From Trichopria drosophilae (taxonomy: Eukaryota; Arthropoda; Insecta; Hymenoptera; Diapriidae), in assembly GCA_030407085.1 (NCBI GenBank), contig CM059585.1:2799001-2863000 (forward strand): 64,000 nt of DNA. Reading direction: 5' to 3'. The position numbers were made by a program, and so were the translations under genes. The notes under the pieces were generated by a model. That model was not told where the DNA came from. It did not search any database and saw only the letters and a program-made list of their open reading frames with translations. Positions 15,301 to 28,300 of this stretch are shown piece by piece (the stretch's first letter is position 1; the number at the start of each line of letters is the position of its first letter).

Positions 15301-16555
15301 ATATGGCGGTTACAAGCTATATGCTTTTGAAGCAAATTCTTTTCTGTACGTGGAAAACGACTGAAATTTGTTACTCGGGGATTTTTGGGGTCGATGATTA
15401 CGAATCTGATCTTATATTATCAAAATTCAAAATGGCGGATCCAAGATGGCAGACGAATTTTTAAAAATTCATCGGATTTCCTTGAAACTCGTTAGCTGGG
15501 GGTTTTTGGGGCCACTGATTACGAATCTGATCTCACATTTTCTAAATTCAAAATGATATATCCGAGATGGCAAATAGAATGTGCAAAATGAATTTTTACC
15601 TTACCTTGGCGGACTCAATTTTAAATATTTTATAAAATGAAAAAATTATGTGGTTGACGTCCACCGTTAGTTGGTTAATTATAACGACCCCAGAGTGCAC
15701 CAGAAGGAAGTAGTGGGAGGATTTTGCACTCCATTTTTTTTGTATTTTCTTTGCATTTTTTATCATGTTCAAATAAACGCATTTCTTGTGAAAAGAGATG
15801 TCTCAATATTGTTTTATTTCGTCCGCCAGATTGGATCCACCATTTTGAATTTTTAAATTCTGAGATCATATTCGTATTCAGCGACCCCGGAAACCTCATA
15901 TTTAACATTCTCATCGAAATTTGATAAAGAAATGTGCATACTTTAAACAAAAATTTATGCACCTTGTGGGGGGTGAAAGGGAGGGGGAGGTGAGTTTTTT
16001 TTACGTTAAATGATGTGTTTTATGAAAAAATGGAACCCATATTTCACAGTTTCTCGATATTTTAAAAACTGGCTCGTACCAGTCTTGGCACTTTTTATTT
16101 GAAAACGGCTACCAGTGAAGTGGTTAAAATCTGTAAGTAAAATACTGACTTTTTCAAATATTGACATGAAAGAAAATCTGTATTGAGTTTTGTTACTTTT
16201 TCCACGAGGGTAGCATCGAGCATAGTCGAAAACACATAAAATAAGGCATAATTTTGCCAAAAAATCGTGAGATTCGTGTACTCCACATTTGATTTAATTG
16301 CATTTGAAACTTTGGATTAATTAATATATTATTTATTGGTAGGACGCCGTTATAAACGAGTTGAAGAACAAGACGAGGCTGGTTCAAGAAAAGAAGCTGC
16401 TGCAGCAGGACGAGGTTTACAACGGCGCCCTGGAGGACATCCTCCTGGGACTCCGGACCGAACCGTACCGACGAGCCGACGCCGTACGACGGAGTCAGCG
16501 TCGGCGAATCGACAATCATCGGCTTTCTCGCACAGCGGAGGAATTAGAATTGTAA
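386..16555 (+). CDS. Frl: Formin-like protein (FMNL/Frl family), 3' 13 exons, N-terminus outside the window
   Basis: Diaphanous-related formin that nucleates and elongates actin filaments, normally under Rac/Cdc42-type GTPase control. Exons by splice sites: 386-528, 894-1075, 1257-1333, 1443-1758, 2017-2133, 2240-2480, 4808-5076, 5143-5410, 5489-5616, 5690-6134, 6205-6479, 6549-6662, 16343-16555. Together they encode 928 residues without a frame break. Exons 1-5 give the GBD/FH3 armadillo region ([57 protein letters not shown]). Exons 5-6 give a Glu-rich coiled coil. Exon 7 is the FH1 region with two proline runs (8 and 5 residues). Exons 8-12 are FH2 ([41 protein letters not shown]). The last exon carries the basic autoregulatory tail ([18 protein letters not shown]) and stops at 16553-16555. 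The tail and FH3 wording fit FMNL rather than DAAM or Dia. Coding exons are GC-richer than the introns. Confidence 0.93.
1820..1893 (+). other. Possible stop-containing cassette exon in the formin gene
   Basis: Between exons 4 and 5 a 74-nt block sits after an AG (…GATGCAG) and before a GTGAGT donor. It is GC-richer than the surrounding intron. Read in the phase left by exon 4 it stays open for 24 codons (starting [14 protein letters not shown]) and then meets TAG at or across its donor. Inclusion would truncate the formin before its coiled coil. It could equally be chance. No transcript evidence is available. Confidence 0.25.
2481..4807 (+). other. Formin intron 6 with one degenerate ATGGCGG-module copy
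   Basis: A 2.3 kb AT-rich intron between the coiled-coil and FH1 exons. Around 3356-3430 lies a degenerate copy of the dispersed module: GTCGCCGATTACG, then AAAATGGCGGATTCAATATGG. No other gene-like content was seen. Confidence 0.6.
6663..13852 (+). other. First part of the 9.7 kb last intron of the formin gene
   Basis: Very AT-rich and without a recognisable gene. Two islands stand out. At 7741-7806 a GC-richer candidate exon follows a polypyrimidine tract and a TAG acceptor. Around 8040-8230 there is a CA/CG-rich stretch with a perfect 9-bp stem hairpin at 8187-8212. The remainder is low-complexity A/T sequence. Confidence 0.6.
7741..7806 (+). other. Candidate alternative terminal exon of the formin
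   Basis: The sequence TTTTGTTGTCTCCCGGTAG immediately upstream is a plausible polypyrimidine tract and acceptor. In the phase-0 frame left by exon 12 the following 21 codons are open, beginning [14 protein letters not shown], and end in TAA at 7804-7806. FMNL genes in other animals are known to use alternative C-termini. Here that is only an inference from splice signal, phase and base composition. Confidence 0.25.
13857..14665. mobile_element. Non-autonomous palindromic element, possibly TTAA-flanked
   Basis: Long imperfect inverted arms pair 13919-14165 with 14418-14656. Both ends read CCGAAATCCGG then a GGCCGCCATTTT motif, and both inner ends carry AAAATGGAGGCC-type sequence. TTAA occurs at 13853-13856 and 14666-14669, just outside weakly similar ends. 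The arms are clear; the exact ends and the TTAA duplication are not certain. No coding capacity. The centre holds another ATGGCGG-module copy (14230-14315). Confidence 0.6.
14930..15108 (+). repeat. Interspersed repeat with TTAGG-like tract, left part (continues at 16124-16205)
   Basis: Begins with repeated GGTTAGGTTAG units (14940-14995), then about 110 bp ending in TTTCGAGGTTATGTTTAA. The same sequence occurs reversed at 25852-25975, and its continuation at 25785-25851 corresponds to 16128-16200. The two halves here are therefore one older repeat split by the element at 15109-16123. Confidence 0.7.
15109..16123. mobile_element. Non-autonomous TTAA-flanked (piggyBac-type) element, 1015 bp
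   Basis: Perfect 15-bp terminal inverted repeats CCACTTCACTGGTAG, flanked on both sides by TTAA (15105-15108 and 16124-16127). TTAA duplication and a CC-starting terminus are hallmarks of the piggyBac class. No transposase is encoded. The inside holds three forward and one reverse copy of the GGTCGCTGATTACGAAT…AAAATGGCGG module (about 15243-15305, 15388-15455, 15507-15570 and 15830-15890). A second copy of the host repeat at 25785-25975 lacks the insertion. Confidence 0.85.
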
Positions 16556-19382
16556 TTAAATATTTAGAAATAATTTTCTACGCGTAAAAAAAAGAAAACG
16601 AGCACAAATTCCATAACAATTCGAGCGTACCAGGAGTACGTGAGATACTTTAGAAACGTACCGGCGAACAAATATAACTTAGGAAAGGTTACTACGCTAA
16701 TAAAGCAGATTAACTAATGGTTTAAGTTACTGCAAGTGTGATAAATGATGTAAATAAAAGAAAACGCAACAATCGAAAAAGTAACGGGATTTTTTTCCTT
16801 AACATAACCTCAAATTTAGTAACATAACCCGAAAGTAAGGTTTCTATGATTACTAAATGAAAATTTTTGTTGACGAAAATCGATTAGCGTAGTAATCTCG
16901 CTGTTGTTCCCAATTCTCTCGAAAGTAAGGCACAAGTCATATTAATGGTGCTAAGTTTTTGTACAATCGTCAATTTTTGTGTATCTAATCCAAGCTGGCG
17001 AATTAAAGCTGTTTAACGGCATGTATTTCCACATATTTTATAAAATAATCACAATAGAATTCGTCCACGGATAATGAAATACAGTTACGGAATTAAGATC
17101 TGGTCTCGATCCAGTTTTTTGTACATAATTTATACTCGTGCATCCGATTTCATCGTATTTTTGATATTGTAATTCGCTCTAAGACTATGTATTTAGTCGT
17201 AAATTCTTGTTGGCTGTTATCAGAAATTTTAAGAAAATTATAAATTGATTTATTTCGTATAACAAATTATCTTTCCCAAGTGTCGTATATTTTTGCCAAA
17301 CAAGACATTCCGCACTATTCTTGCCCGCATTTACATATATAAGCGACAAACTGCCTCAATTTTGGAATATTTACGGTGAAAGTTTACTTTTTGAGAAATA
17401 TACATTCCTTCGACGAACTTGAATGGTTCGGAAAACAAAAAGTTTATAAACATAACCTCGAAAATTTTATGTCCGAGGATATTTCTAACCTCAAAGTCAC
17501 AAGTTTTTTATTCGAAACTAAGATGCCTTTTACGCAACAGGAAAACGCACAAAGTTTGTAAATATCGTTGTAAAATATTTTATTCCTTCTAATATGTAAA
17601 AAAAATACGTCGATTGCGCGAATAAATATTTAGAAAAAAAAAAAAAGAAAAACTTTTATCCTTCTTTTTACATTCGTAAGTGATTTTGTCTACTGACGAT
17701 TAAACCGTTGATAGTTTTTACGACTTTTATTTATTATCTTTGTAAATATGCTACATTATTACAATAAATCATGTAAAATATTTTATTTACAAATATACAA
17801 TATACAAAAGGCACAATATATCTACAATACTTCAGATCATATACAAATGCAATGAACATAACAAAATAGAAATCTCGTATACGATGAGAACCACCTTTTG
17901 CGTGGATGGTCTCGATAAAAAACAGTTACGTTTTTTTCTTCAGCTCGATGTAGAGTATCCGAAACAAAAAATGTCTACAAAAGTCTCCGTAATCTTCGAA
18001 AGTACCTCAGAATTCCATCCTTTTATTGAAAAGGAACGAGCGATACATGTTTCGGTTATGATACGCCTTATACTACAAAAGTATGAAAACCGAACACTAT
18101 TTACAAAACCGCGCCTTCGAATTTACAGAAACTTTCGCCGATTCGTTGATTGAGTTGTTCGATACGTAATTTATGGGGACGACTGAAAACCAATAAATAC
18201 TAACGTAGAGCAAGCCGCTGCCGGCTTCCTGGGAATGTGTTCGATTTTAAAAATACCAATTACAAAAGTAGTTTTCCATCTCGCGTTACGAAACATGCAG
18301 GAGGTTAAAAAGCGAACGTTAAAATATATCTATAATATTTACACGAACGAATCGTTTCTCAGTTTTAAAAGTGCTATTCCATCCCTTCCCTGACGAAACA
18401 AAAATTAAGTCGAGCTTAACTCGGAAGGATTCTTTGGTTTCTCCGATGCCATTTTTTTTTTTTTTTAAACGTTTACAATGATTCTGAACGTAAAATTTTT
18501 TTTTTAACATCGAAGGACAAAACGAAAACTTCCAGACATAAAATAATACTGATTTTTAAAGTCGCACCGATTATGAACTTCAGTGACTGTCCATGGCACG
18601 TTCGGAAGCCACGGAGCTCGTATCACAATTTCAGAATCGATTGGAATGCCAATTCGAGGGTTTAAGTGCGGTTATGATTTTCAATAGCGAAACTTCAGGA
18701 GACTTCGAGTTGTACTTGACGCCGTTCTGAACTCTTTTAAAGGTTTCTAGATATTTTTAAACAAAATTTGCGAAGCTTTGGCACGTAGAATTCGATTATT
18801 TAGAAACGATTAAAAATGATAAAAAAAGAGAAAAGGTTAAGTATCGACTCGAGCTCCTGTCGTTTGAATTTTGTTGACAATTTGAACACAAACTGGTTTC
18901 ATTTGGCTTTTATGGCATGGATCTAGTATTTGGTTTTCTTGTTACTTAGCGTCGTAACGGATGTTGAAACTTGTCGCTCTTAATCGACAGTAACTTTACG
19001 TATCGTACATAAGCTTCGAAGGAAAGTCTGTACAAAACTGTCAGAATTCGGGCTACCGAAGATTGCTTTCGAATATTAACGTCTTCATTTATATAAATAT
19101 ATAAAATCCGCTATTGAGATTATTGACAACGTATAGATTACAAAGTCACTATGTACACCGTGTTAACATGACCACTTTCATCGACAATACGGTTATCAAA
19201 AAGGGGGGGGGGAGGGGGAGAGACTGTACGAGAGTAAAGGACTTCGGAAATATTCGACGTTAACAAAGGTAAGTTTCCTTAACCTATAAACTCGATAAAT
19301 ATACTGTCTTGCGAATAATAGTTGATATTCGGTATTGCTTGGAAAAGCTGTTCACTTTTAGTTCTTTCGCACTATTCCTAAT
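16556..19382. other. Convergent 3' untranslated regions of the formin and G-alpha genes
   Basis: No reliable coding sequence. On the plus strand AATAAA occurs at 16753-16758 and 17621-17626; the latter is followed by a genomic A-run. On the minus strand the complement TTTATT occurs at 17726-17731 and 17782-17787. The two genes are therefore tail to tail, and long forms of the two messages could overlap around 17.6-17.8 kb. A G-run lies at 19203-19212. Confidence 0.55.
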
Positions 19383-22300
19383 TCACTGGAGCATCAGAGT
19401 TTGTAGATTGCGGTGAAGAATGGTGTCTTTGACAGCATTGAACACGACCTTAATGTTCTCCGTATCGACGGCAGTGGTGAAGTGGTAAAATAACTTCTTC
19501 TTCTGGTCCCTCTGCACCGACAGGAACATCTCCAGAATAAATTGCTGTACGTCTTTCATGGAATGTGCGTCGCCCGTAAACTGCGGGAAGTACCAGCGAA
19601 CGTTTGTGTCTCGCGATCTCACTTTCTTGTCTAGCAAGTCCGTCTTGTTTAAAAACAAAATGATCGATACGCCGCCGAAAAAACTGTTGTTCACGATCGT
19701 ATCGAAAATATTCCTCGACTCTTCCACTCGGTTGGTCCGCCTGCAAATTTTATCGTTCATGTAACGGTGCGATTAATACAATGACAAAAAACAATGCAAA
19801 TACCTGTCCTCGAGCAGAACTTGATCGAATTCCGAGGATGAAACGAGAAACAAGATTGATGTTACGCAGTCGAAGCACTGATACCACTTTTGCCGTTGCG
19901 ACCTTTGGCCACCCACGTCGACGAATAAAAATGGAATATTGTTAATTTGTATGACAAATTCCGATATTCCTTTCGTGGCTTTACGACAGTGCAGAATGTC
20001 TTGATGCGTCGGTACGTACTCCTAGAATGACGCGTGAAATTAGCACAATTTTGTTGTAAATTATTTTTAATTAGAGACTTACCACTCTGGCAATCCTGTC
20101 GAGATTATCAAGAAAGTATTGAACCGAGTCACTCTGAAATTAATACAATACGTTAAACATTAAAAATAACTTTTTATTATGAAAGTTTTTTGGTTCACTT
20201 CGTAGTAATTATTCGAAGGGTCAACCGCTGGTCAAAAAATGTACAGGTGGGAATTCCCAAAAGTGGGAATATATTCCCAATATTCCCACCGTATTCCTAA
20301 TATTCCCAACATTCCCGCCGTATTCCCAATATTCCCACCATGTCCCCAATATTCCAGCCATATTCCCACCGTATTCATAATATTCCAGCCGTATTCCTAA
20401 TATTCCCAATATTTCCGCCATATTCCCAATATTCCCGCCTTATTCCCACTGTATTTCCAATATTCCTGCCGTATTCCCAATATTCCCACCGTATTCCCAA
20501 TATTCCCGCCGAATTCCCAATATTCCCGCCGTATTCCCAATATTCCCACCGTATTCCCAATATTCCCACCGTATTCCTAATATTCCCAACATTCCCACCG
20601 TATTCCCAATATTCCCGCCATATTCCCACCGTATTCATAATATTCCAGCCGTATTCCTAATATTCCCAATATTTCCGCCATATTCCCAATATTCCCGCCA
20701 TATTCCCACCGTATTTCCAATATTCCTGCCGTATTCCCAATATTCCCACCGTATTCCCAACATTCCCACCGTATTCCCAACATTCCCACCGTATTCCCAA
20801 TATTCCCACCGTATTCCTAATATTCCCAACATTCCCACCGTATTCCCAATATTTCCACCGTATTCCCAATATTCCCGCCATATTCCCAACATTCCCAACA
20901 TTCCCACCGTATTCCCAATATTCCCGCCAAATTCCCAATATTCCCGCCGTATTTCCAATATTCCAATATTCCTGCCGTATTCCCAATATTCCCGCCGTAT
21001 TTCCAATATTCCAATATTCCTGCCGTATTCCCAATATTCCCAACTTTCCCACCGTATTCCCAATATTCCCGCCATATTCCCACCGTATTCCCAATATTCC
21101 CGCCATATTCCCACCGTATTCCCAATATTCCCGCCGTATTTCCAATATTCCAATATTCCTGCCGTATTCCCAATATTCCAATATTCCTGCCGTATTCCCA
21201 ATATTCCCCCCCTATTCCCAACATTCCCACCGTATTCCCAATATTTCCACCGTATTCCCAATATTCCCGCCATATTCCCAATATTCCCACCGTATTTCCA
21301 ATATTCCAATATTCCTGCCGTATTCCCAATATTCCCAACTTTCCCACCGTATTCCCAAGATTCCCGCCATATTCCCACCGTATTCCCAATATTCCCGCCG
21401 TATTTCCAATATTCCAATATTCCTGCCGTATTCCCAATATTCCCGCCATATTCCCACCGTATTTCCAATATTCCTGCCGTGTTCCCAATATTCCCACCGT
21501 ATTCCCAACATTCCCACCGTATTCCCAATATTCCCACCGTATTCCTAATATTCCCAACATTCCCACCGTATTCCCAATATTCCCAACATTCCCACCGTAT
21601 TCCCAATATTCCCGCCAAATTCCCAATATTCCCGCCGTATTTCCAATATTCCAATATTCCTGCCGTATTCCCAATATTCCCGCCGTATTTCTAATATTCC
21701 AATATTCCTGCCGTATTTCCAATATTCCAATATTCCTGCCGTATTCCCAATATTCCCAACTTTCCCACCGTATTCCCAATATTCCCGCCATATTCCCAAT
21801 ATTCCCACCGTATTTCCAATATGCCTGCCGTATTTCCAATATTCCAATATTCCTGCCGTATTCCCAATATTCCCACCGTATTCCCAACATTCCCACCGTA
21901 TTCCCAATATTTCCACCGTATTCCCAATATTCCCGCCATATTCCCAATATTCCCACCGTATTTCCAATATTCCAATATTCCTGCCGTATTCCCAATATTC
22001 CAATATTCCTGCCGTATTCCCAATATTCCAATATTCCTGCCGTATTCCCAATATTCCCGCCATATTCCCAATATTCCCGCCATATTCCCAATATTCCTGC
22101 CGTATTCCCAATATTCCAATATTCCTGCCGTATTCCCAATATTCCCACCGTATTCCCAACATTCCCACCTTATTCCCAACATTCCCACCGTATTCCCAAT
22201 ATTCCCACCGTATTCCTAATATTCCCAACATTCCCCCATATTCCCAATATTTTTACAGCTTATTCCCAACATTCCCAGCGCATTCCTAGTATTTTCTACG

Positions 22301-25300
22301 TATTTTCAGTACTCTCAGTGATGACACAGATCTTAGCCTTGTATGCTGTACAATAATCTGCGATATTGTAGTACACAGCAACTTATATTTATACACATAC
22401 ATTTCTGCGGCGGCCAGTTTCGGGATCATTTTTTGGACCAAATTAAGTGAAAATGTTGCTAAAAGATGGGAGAAAAAACGAAGAAATTAGGAAAAATGTT
22501 CAAAATTGTCGAAATTTTGAAATGTTTCTTTGAGAATTAAATCGATTACAAAAGTTTTGATCACCAAAGTTAACATCATTTTTAAAACTTATATTTCCAT
22601 ATAAAAAAAGTATAGTCAAAATAACGAGCGTTTCTAAATATTTAAAAAAATTCTCATGTACTCCCAGATGTTGCAGCTTGCCGATTATTTCCAAATATTA
22701 TAACACTGAGACTAGCAAACCTATTTTCGCAACTATATTTTAAAATTATCTTATAATTTAAAAAAAAAAATTTTTAAATTTGAAATTAATTGGTACTCAG
22801 TAGTTAAAAAAAGTAACCTTTTCTAATACAACGTAACAAAAACGAATTTCGTAATCTGCCTGCTATAACGTGGCTGTGAGCTTCAGCGTCATCCACATAT
22901 TCCCAAATATTCCAAGATATTGCAGAGTATTCCCAAATATTGCCGAATATTCCCTAAATATTCCAAATATTTCCGGTACAATGTACAGGTATTCCTTCAG
23001 TGGTTGACCCCTCGTAATTATTACTGAATATGAAGATTTAAGATGGTATTTATTCTATGGTTAGAGAAAATTAAAAAATTAGTAGTGCAAAAAAAATACC
23101 ATCTGATTGGTTCATCTACAGCCTTAAATCTTCAAACTTTTTATTATATTTTTTTTTATTACCAGTTGGAATTCTCTTCGTCTATCGAAGGCAGTTTTAA
23201 TGGAAGCGTCTTTCCACAAACTCTTGATCGCCGGTACGTAATGCAGAAAAAGAATTGGATCCAAGGCCATAGTGTTTTCGAACTTCAACAGCTGGTAGCC
23301 AAAGTCGTAGTTCTTCTGATGTTCCCAGGGGATGTTCAGCTTGTCGCGCGCGTCTACCAATACCTTCATGCCCTTCACGATGTTTTGGTAAATGACGTGC
23401 TGATATTCCTTAATCAATTCCGGCTACGAAAAGAAAACGTGTCATTTTGTCGTAAACGCATTTAAACGAGATACTTTCGGCTAAGCCATAAAGCTACGCG
23501 AGAATAAGCAACCTCAAAACGTGTTCCAAATTTTGTTGGAACCTGTCCAATATTTTTACAAAAATGAGCTATTCCAATCTTTTAGAAAGCTGAGTAGAGG
23601 ACTGACCTTTGATAATTGTGCAAAATAGTTTTGACTTAACTAAATACTTTGTTAAATAAAACCTTGACGATAAAGATTATTCCTACATGACTGGTAGATT
23701 TAAACTCGTGATATTTAACCAATAATAATATTATGTTTACAAGATCTTTCTGTCTGAAAATAGCTTTCTGTAATTTTTTAATCTGTGTCGTTAAATAAGT
23801 AAAACTTAATAAGAAATAACGTTTATAATATGACTTATTTGTTGTTCAAACGAGAACAAAATCAACGTTTTAATTTCATTTATTTATATATTGTCGATAA
23901 CTTAGAAAATTTATCAATATTAACTTTTTTTTCTCCTGCATACCTTTGATATAAATTCTGTAACGGATGTTTTACTTCTATCTAACTACATTGCTCAAAA
24001 GACAAATTTCACTTGGCTCGTCTCCAAAAGTCTTCATTTAATTCAAAAGATTGAAGTTTCTGAATTCCTACCAACATTATTATAGTTCTGCGATGTTCTA
24101 GAAACGATTTTCTTTTCATAAATTAAAATCTGTGTAATTAAAATCCATTGTTTTGTCAAAATCTATTGTAATAATAATAAAGGCATCTATAATACGATGC
24201 AAAATTAATTTCTTCTCAATCGTTTGTAATAATATAATAAAAGATGAATTTATTTCTTGGTTTGATCGAACGTCTGGCTTGTAAATAGAAAAATTAAGGA
24301 ATATAATGTCGATGTACAACTACTTTATGCTTTTAAACATTTCCCTCTATATTTTTAAGCATCTAAAATTTTAATTTTGACAAAACTATATGTATAAGGC
24401 AAAGTATACTAGGTCGCCTTACTGACGAGTCCCATCAGTAAACATGGCATTTTTTACAATAGATATTTGTTTCAATATTATCACCAAAGATTATTTCAAT
24501 ATTTCGTATGTATTCCGTCAGCAGAAAATAAATTCAGTCACCATAATTTCCAACAATTATTATGTTTTTAATACCTTTTCCATCCATCACTTTTATCTAT
24601 TTAAGTAGTTGTACATCGACAACACATTATATTCCTTAATTTTTCTACTTACAAGTCAGTTGATCTTTCAAAGCAAGCAATAAATTCATATTTTATTACA
24701 AATCTATTGAATTGAATCGATTTATTTTAGAAGTAATTTGGTTTATTATAAGTAATATCTCGAAAGGATTTAATAAATAAAATAAGTAATAAAAAAAATA
24801 ATAAGGATGTAAAATAAATAAAATGTTCTACATTTCGACAAAGTAGTTCTTATCTTCGGAAACAGGGGCAAATGCCAATATTTTGTCCAAAACCTTTAGA
24901 GAATTTGATTTTATACGTTTTAGTGACTCAGGTTTCGGCAAATTTAATTTTTATTTATTTATTTAACACGGGCGTTAACGCCCAATAGACAAATACAAAA
25001 TTAACAATTAAGCAATAGGTTGAGTCGAGTATAGTAATAAAGAAAAGTACATAAAATAAATGAAATAAAATATGTATAAAATATGTATATGACACCGCAA
25101 AAAAGAAAACTAGTTAACAATAAAAATTAATCTAAGATAATAACACAATTAGGAGTTAATAGAAGTGATAAACTAAGTTTTTACAGTTTACTTTAAAAGT
25201 AGATAGTAAATTTTTATTAAATGTCATATTTATATTATAAATGTACTGAGGGAAAACACAATTCGTTTATTGTTATTTATTTTTAATTTATTGTAAGTTA

Positions 25301-28300
25301 TTTACGTAGTTCATAATTAAACCTTTTCTTGCTGAATGTATCGTCATTTAATAACACAGGCCTGTCAGGGTTAGTTTAGAAAATGAGTGAGGGTGAATCT
25401 TGTAGCTTTTTGTGCACTGAACACGAATCTGTTGTCCAAAATAGTCCATCCTGTCAGGATTTCGAGTAATTCTGGGTCAAATGACCCAAAAATGGCTATT
25501 TTTTAAATTTTTGGGAATTTTTTCTGAAAGACATTTTTTATTTAATTTTCTATATTGCCTTCATATAGTGTGCATTCTCCACTTTAAAACCATTTTTTTA
25601 ACATTAATTTACGACTATTTTTAAAGAAGTTACTATTATTTGCATACATTTTTCGATTCTGAGGTCAGAATTACAAAATTCAAAATGGCGGATGAATTTT
25701 TTAAAAATGGTTGGATTTTAATATAACTTCGTATTTAGGGGGTTTTGGGGGTCGCTAATGGCGCCAAAATGGCGTATAGTAACAAAACTCAATACAGATT
25801 TTCTTTCATGTCAATATTTGAAAAAGTCAGTATTTTACTTATAGATTTTCAATAAACATAACCTCGAAAATTAAAAAAAATTTTATTTTATTTAAATTTC
25901 TCATCGGTTTTTGTTGTATTAAATTTTAATATTCAAAACACATTGTATAAACCTAACCTAACCTAACCTAAATCTAAATATTGGATACGCCAATTTGAAT
26001 TTTGTAATTATGACTCCAGCTTCGCAATCAGCGACCCCAAAAACTCATAAATACAAAGTTATATTAAAATCCAACCATTTTTAACAAATTCGTCCGCCAT
26101 TTTGAATTTTGTAATTCTCACTTCAGATTCGAAAAATGTATTTTTACACAAATAATAGTAATTTCTTTAAAAATCGTCGTAAATTAATTTAAAAAAAGGG
26201 TTTTAAAGATGACAATGCACACTATATGAAGGCAATATAGATAATTAAAGAAAAAATTTAGGTCTTTCAGAAAAAATTCCCAAAAATTTTAAAAAATAGC
26301 CATTTTTTGGACATTTGACCTAGAATTACTCAAAATCCTTACGCCATGGACCATTTTAGACAACAGATTCGTTTTCAACACGCACAAATCTACAAGAATC
26401 ATCTTCACTCATTTTATAAACGGAAAAAAGTAAAATTTCGCAGGCCTGTGAATTACTCATCATTAGTTTAATTTGTATTTTAAATTATTTTATTATATTG
26501 TGACCATCCGTTTATTTTTTACGATCAAAACATATCAAGTCTTCATTAGTTTAATTTAACAAACAGTGAATAGATCTTTAATCTTTATACATTTTGGTGC
26601 AAATAAAAGTACATTACAAATTACACAGATTTTATAGAAATATTTAACTTAATCAAAGTAAAACTGTCTGCTTTTATACAGAATTTGTAATGCAAGAATT
26701 AGAATTCTTAAATATAAAAAAATCTTACACGGAAAATGAATAAATATAGAATAATTGTTTTTATAAACACTCCGATTATTGTACCTTTAGAATTTAAATT
26801 AAGAAACGGTTAATGAAATGTTAAGAAAGTTTTCAGTGATTAAGACAGTAATGTGATAAGTTACGTTTCAAACGCTGATAACATTCTTGTAAAGTAAAAT
26901 AATGAATCATCAGGTCGTTTTTAATTAAAAATGTCTTTAAATTCCAATGAAGAATGATTAACACTTTAAACCTTCACATAATTGAGTGAAATTTTATTTT
27001 ACACAATTTAATTAAAAAAATTATACATGTAAAATATATAAAAATATGTAACAATATCTAATTACATAATGAAATATAACAGTAACGTTTTTAGTCTTAT
27101 TACAAAAGTACAAAATATTGCAAAATTTTCCAGATCGATATCAGTAAAACATTAATTCAATTAAGTTATTTCAATAATTAGTTTTAATTACAAATTACGA
27201 TTACATTTTAGCAGATTAAAACTTGTTAGGATAAAGAAATTTTTAAATACTGTTTGTGAAAAATTAAAACGTTTAAATGTTATTATTTATAAATAAATTA
27301 AGGAATGTTTTATTTGGATATTTTTTCTGTTCCATTAATTAATTATTTGGTCCTTGTTTGTCACCGGATTTTGTGCCCGTTATGGACCTTAACTTTAATT
27401 AATAGACAGAAGTCTATATATTTAGAAAAATTAATTTATCATCAGACGATTGAAAATAATTTTGTTGTATGTTTTGCCCAAAATTTTGGCATATTCATAA
27501 AAGTAATAATTTCAAAATATTTAATACAAATAATTAAATAGTACAGATTTGATTTGATAAGTTGATGAATTAATTATTGGTATTAATGAATGCATATACG
27601 AATTACATAGAATTATAATCCTATTAAATCTATAATGATTTTTAAAATGAAATATTAATGAATACCAATTTGATCGTTATCTTCAATCTCCCTAAAGTAT
27701 ATATACAAAAGAAAAAAAAAGGTTATTAAATTTGTTAATAAAGTGACAGAAAAATCTAGAAATCAAATTAATGCAATTAAAAAAATGTTATCACACAATT
27801 GTGTTGCGTTTAATTAATGGAATAATACAAGCGATTAGAATTCTATTCAGAATTTATTTCATCTTGGATATCAAGAGTTTTTACAATCTATAAAATTTTA
27901 ATGCGATTATATTTACTACATTTATTATTTTTATGAACAATTAGTTTTCTTATAATTTTATTTAAGGGTTAGATTCAAGTATTCAGTAATGTCGCTCAAT
28001 TTCGATGGTTTTTAATCTTTTTTTGCCCTTTTGTTTACAACATTCTTATGACCACTTTAATAAAGAAATTAATACATTATATTTATGTTATTATGAAAAC
28101 TTACTATAAAAATTATTTAAATTAATTTAATATAAAATCTTTGTAATTGTTTTTACAATTAAAAATGAAGCAGTGGTAATTTACGCAGATAAAGTTAAGC
28201 TATTGACAGTTTCGAAATAGTAGGCAAAGATTATAAAGACAGTAGAAATATAAATATTATTTAAGATGCTGAAGTGAAGGATTGATAAGCTTCAAATACT

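Noticed and set aside
17884..18153. 89-codon plus-strand open frame
   Set aside because: Lies opposite the likely 3' UTR of the G-alpha gene, has no recognisable domain and no codon bias like the neighbouring exons.
20340..22231. Very long open frames (up to 443 codons) of [16 protein letters not shown] repeats, minus strand
   Set aside because: They follow from a 20-bp stop-free unit read in all minus-strand frames; no start context, splice logic or family resemblance, and they sit in an intron inside a mobile element.
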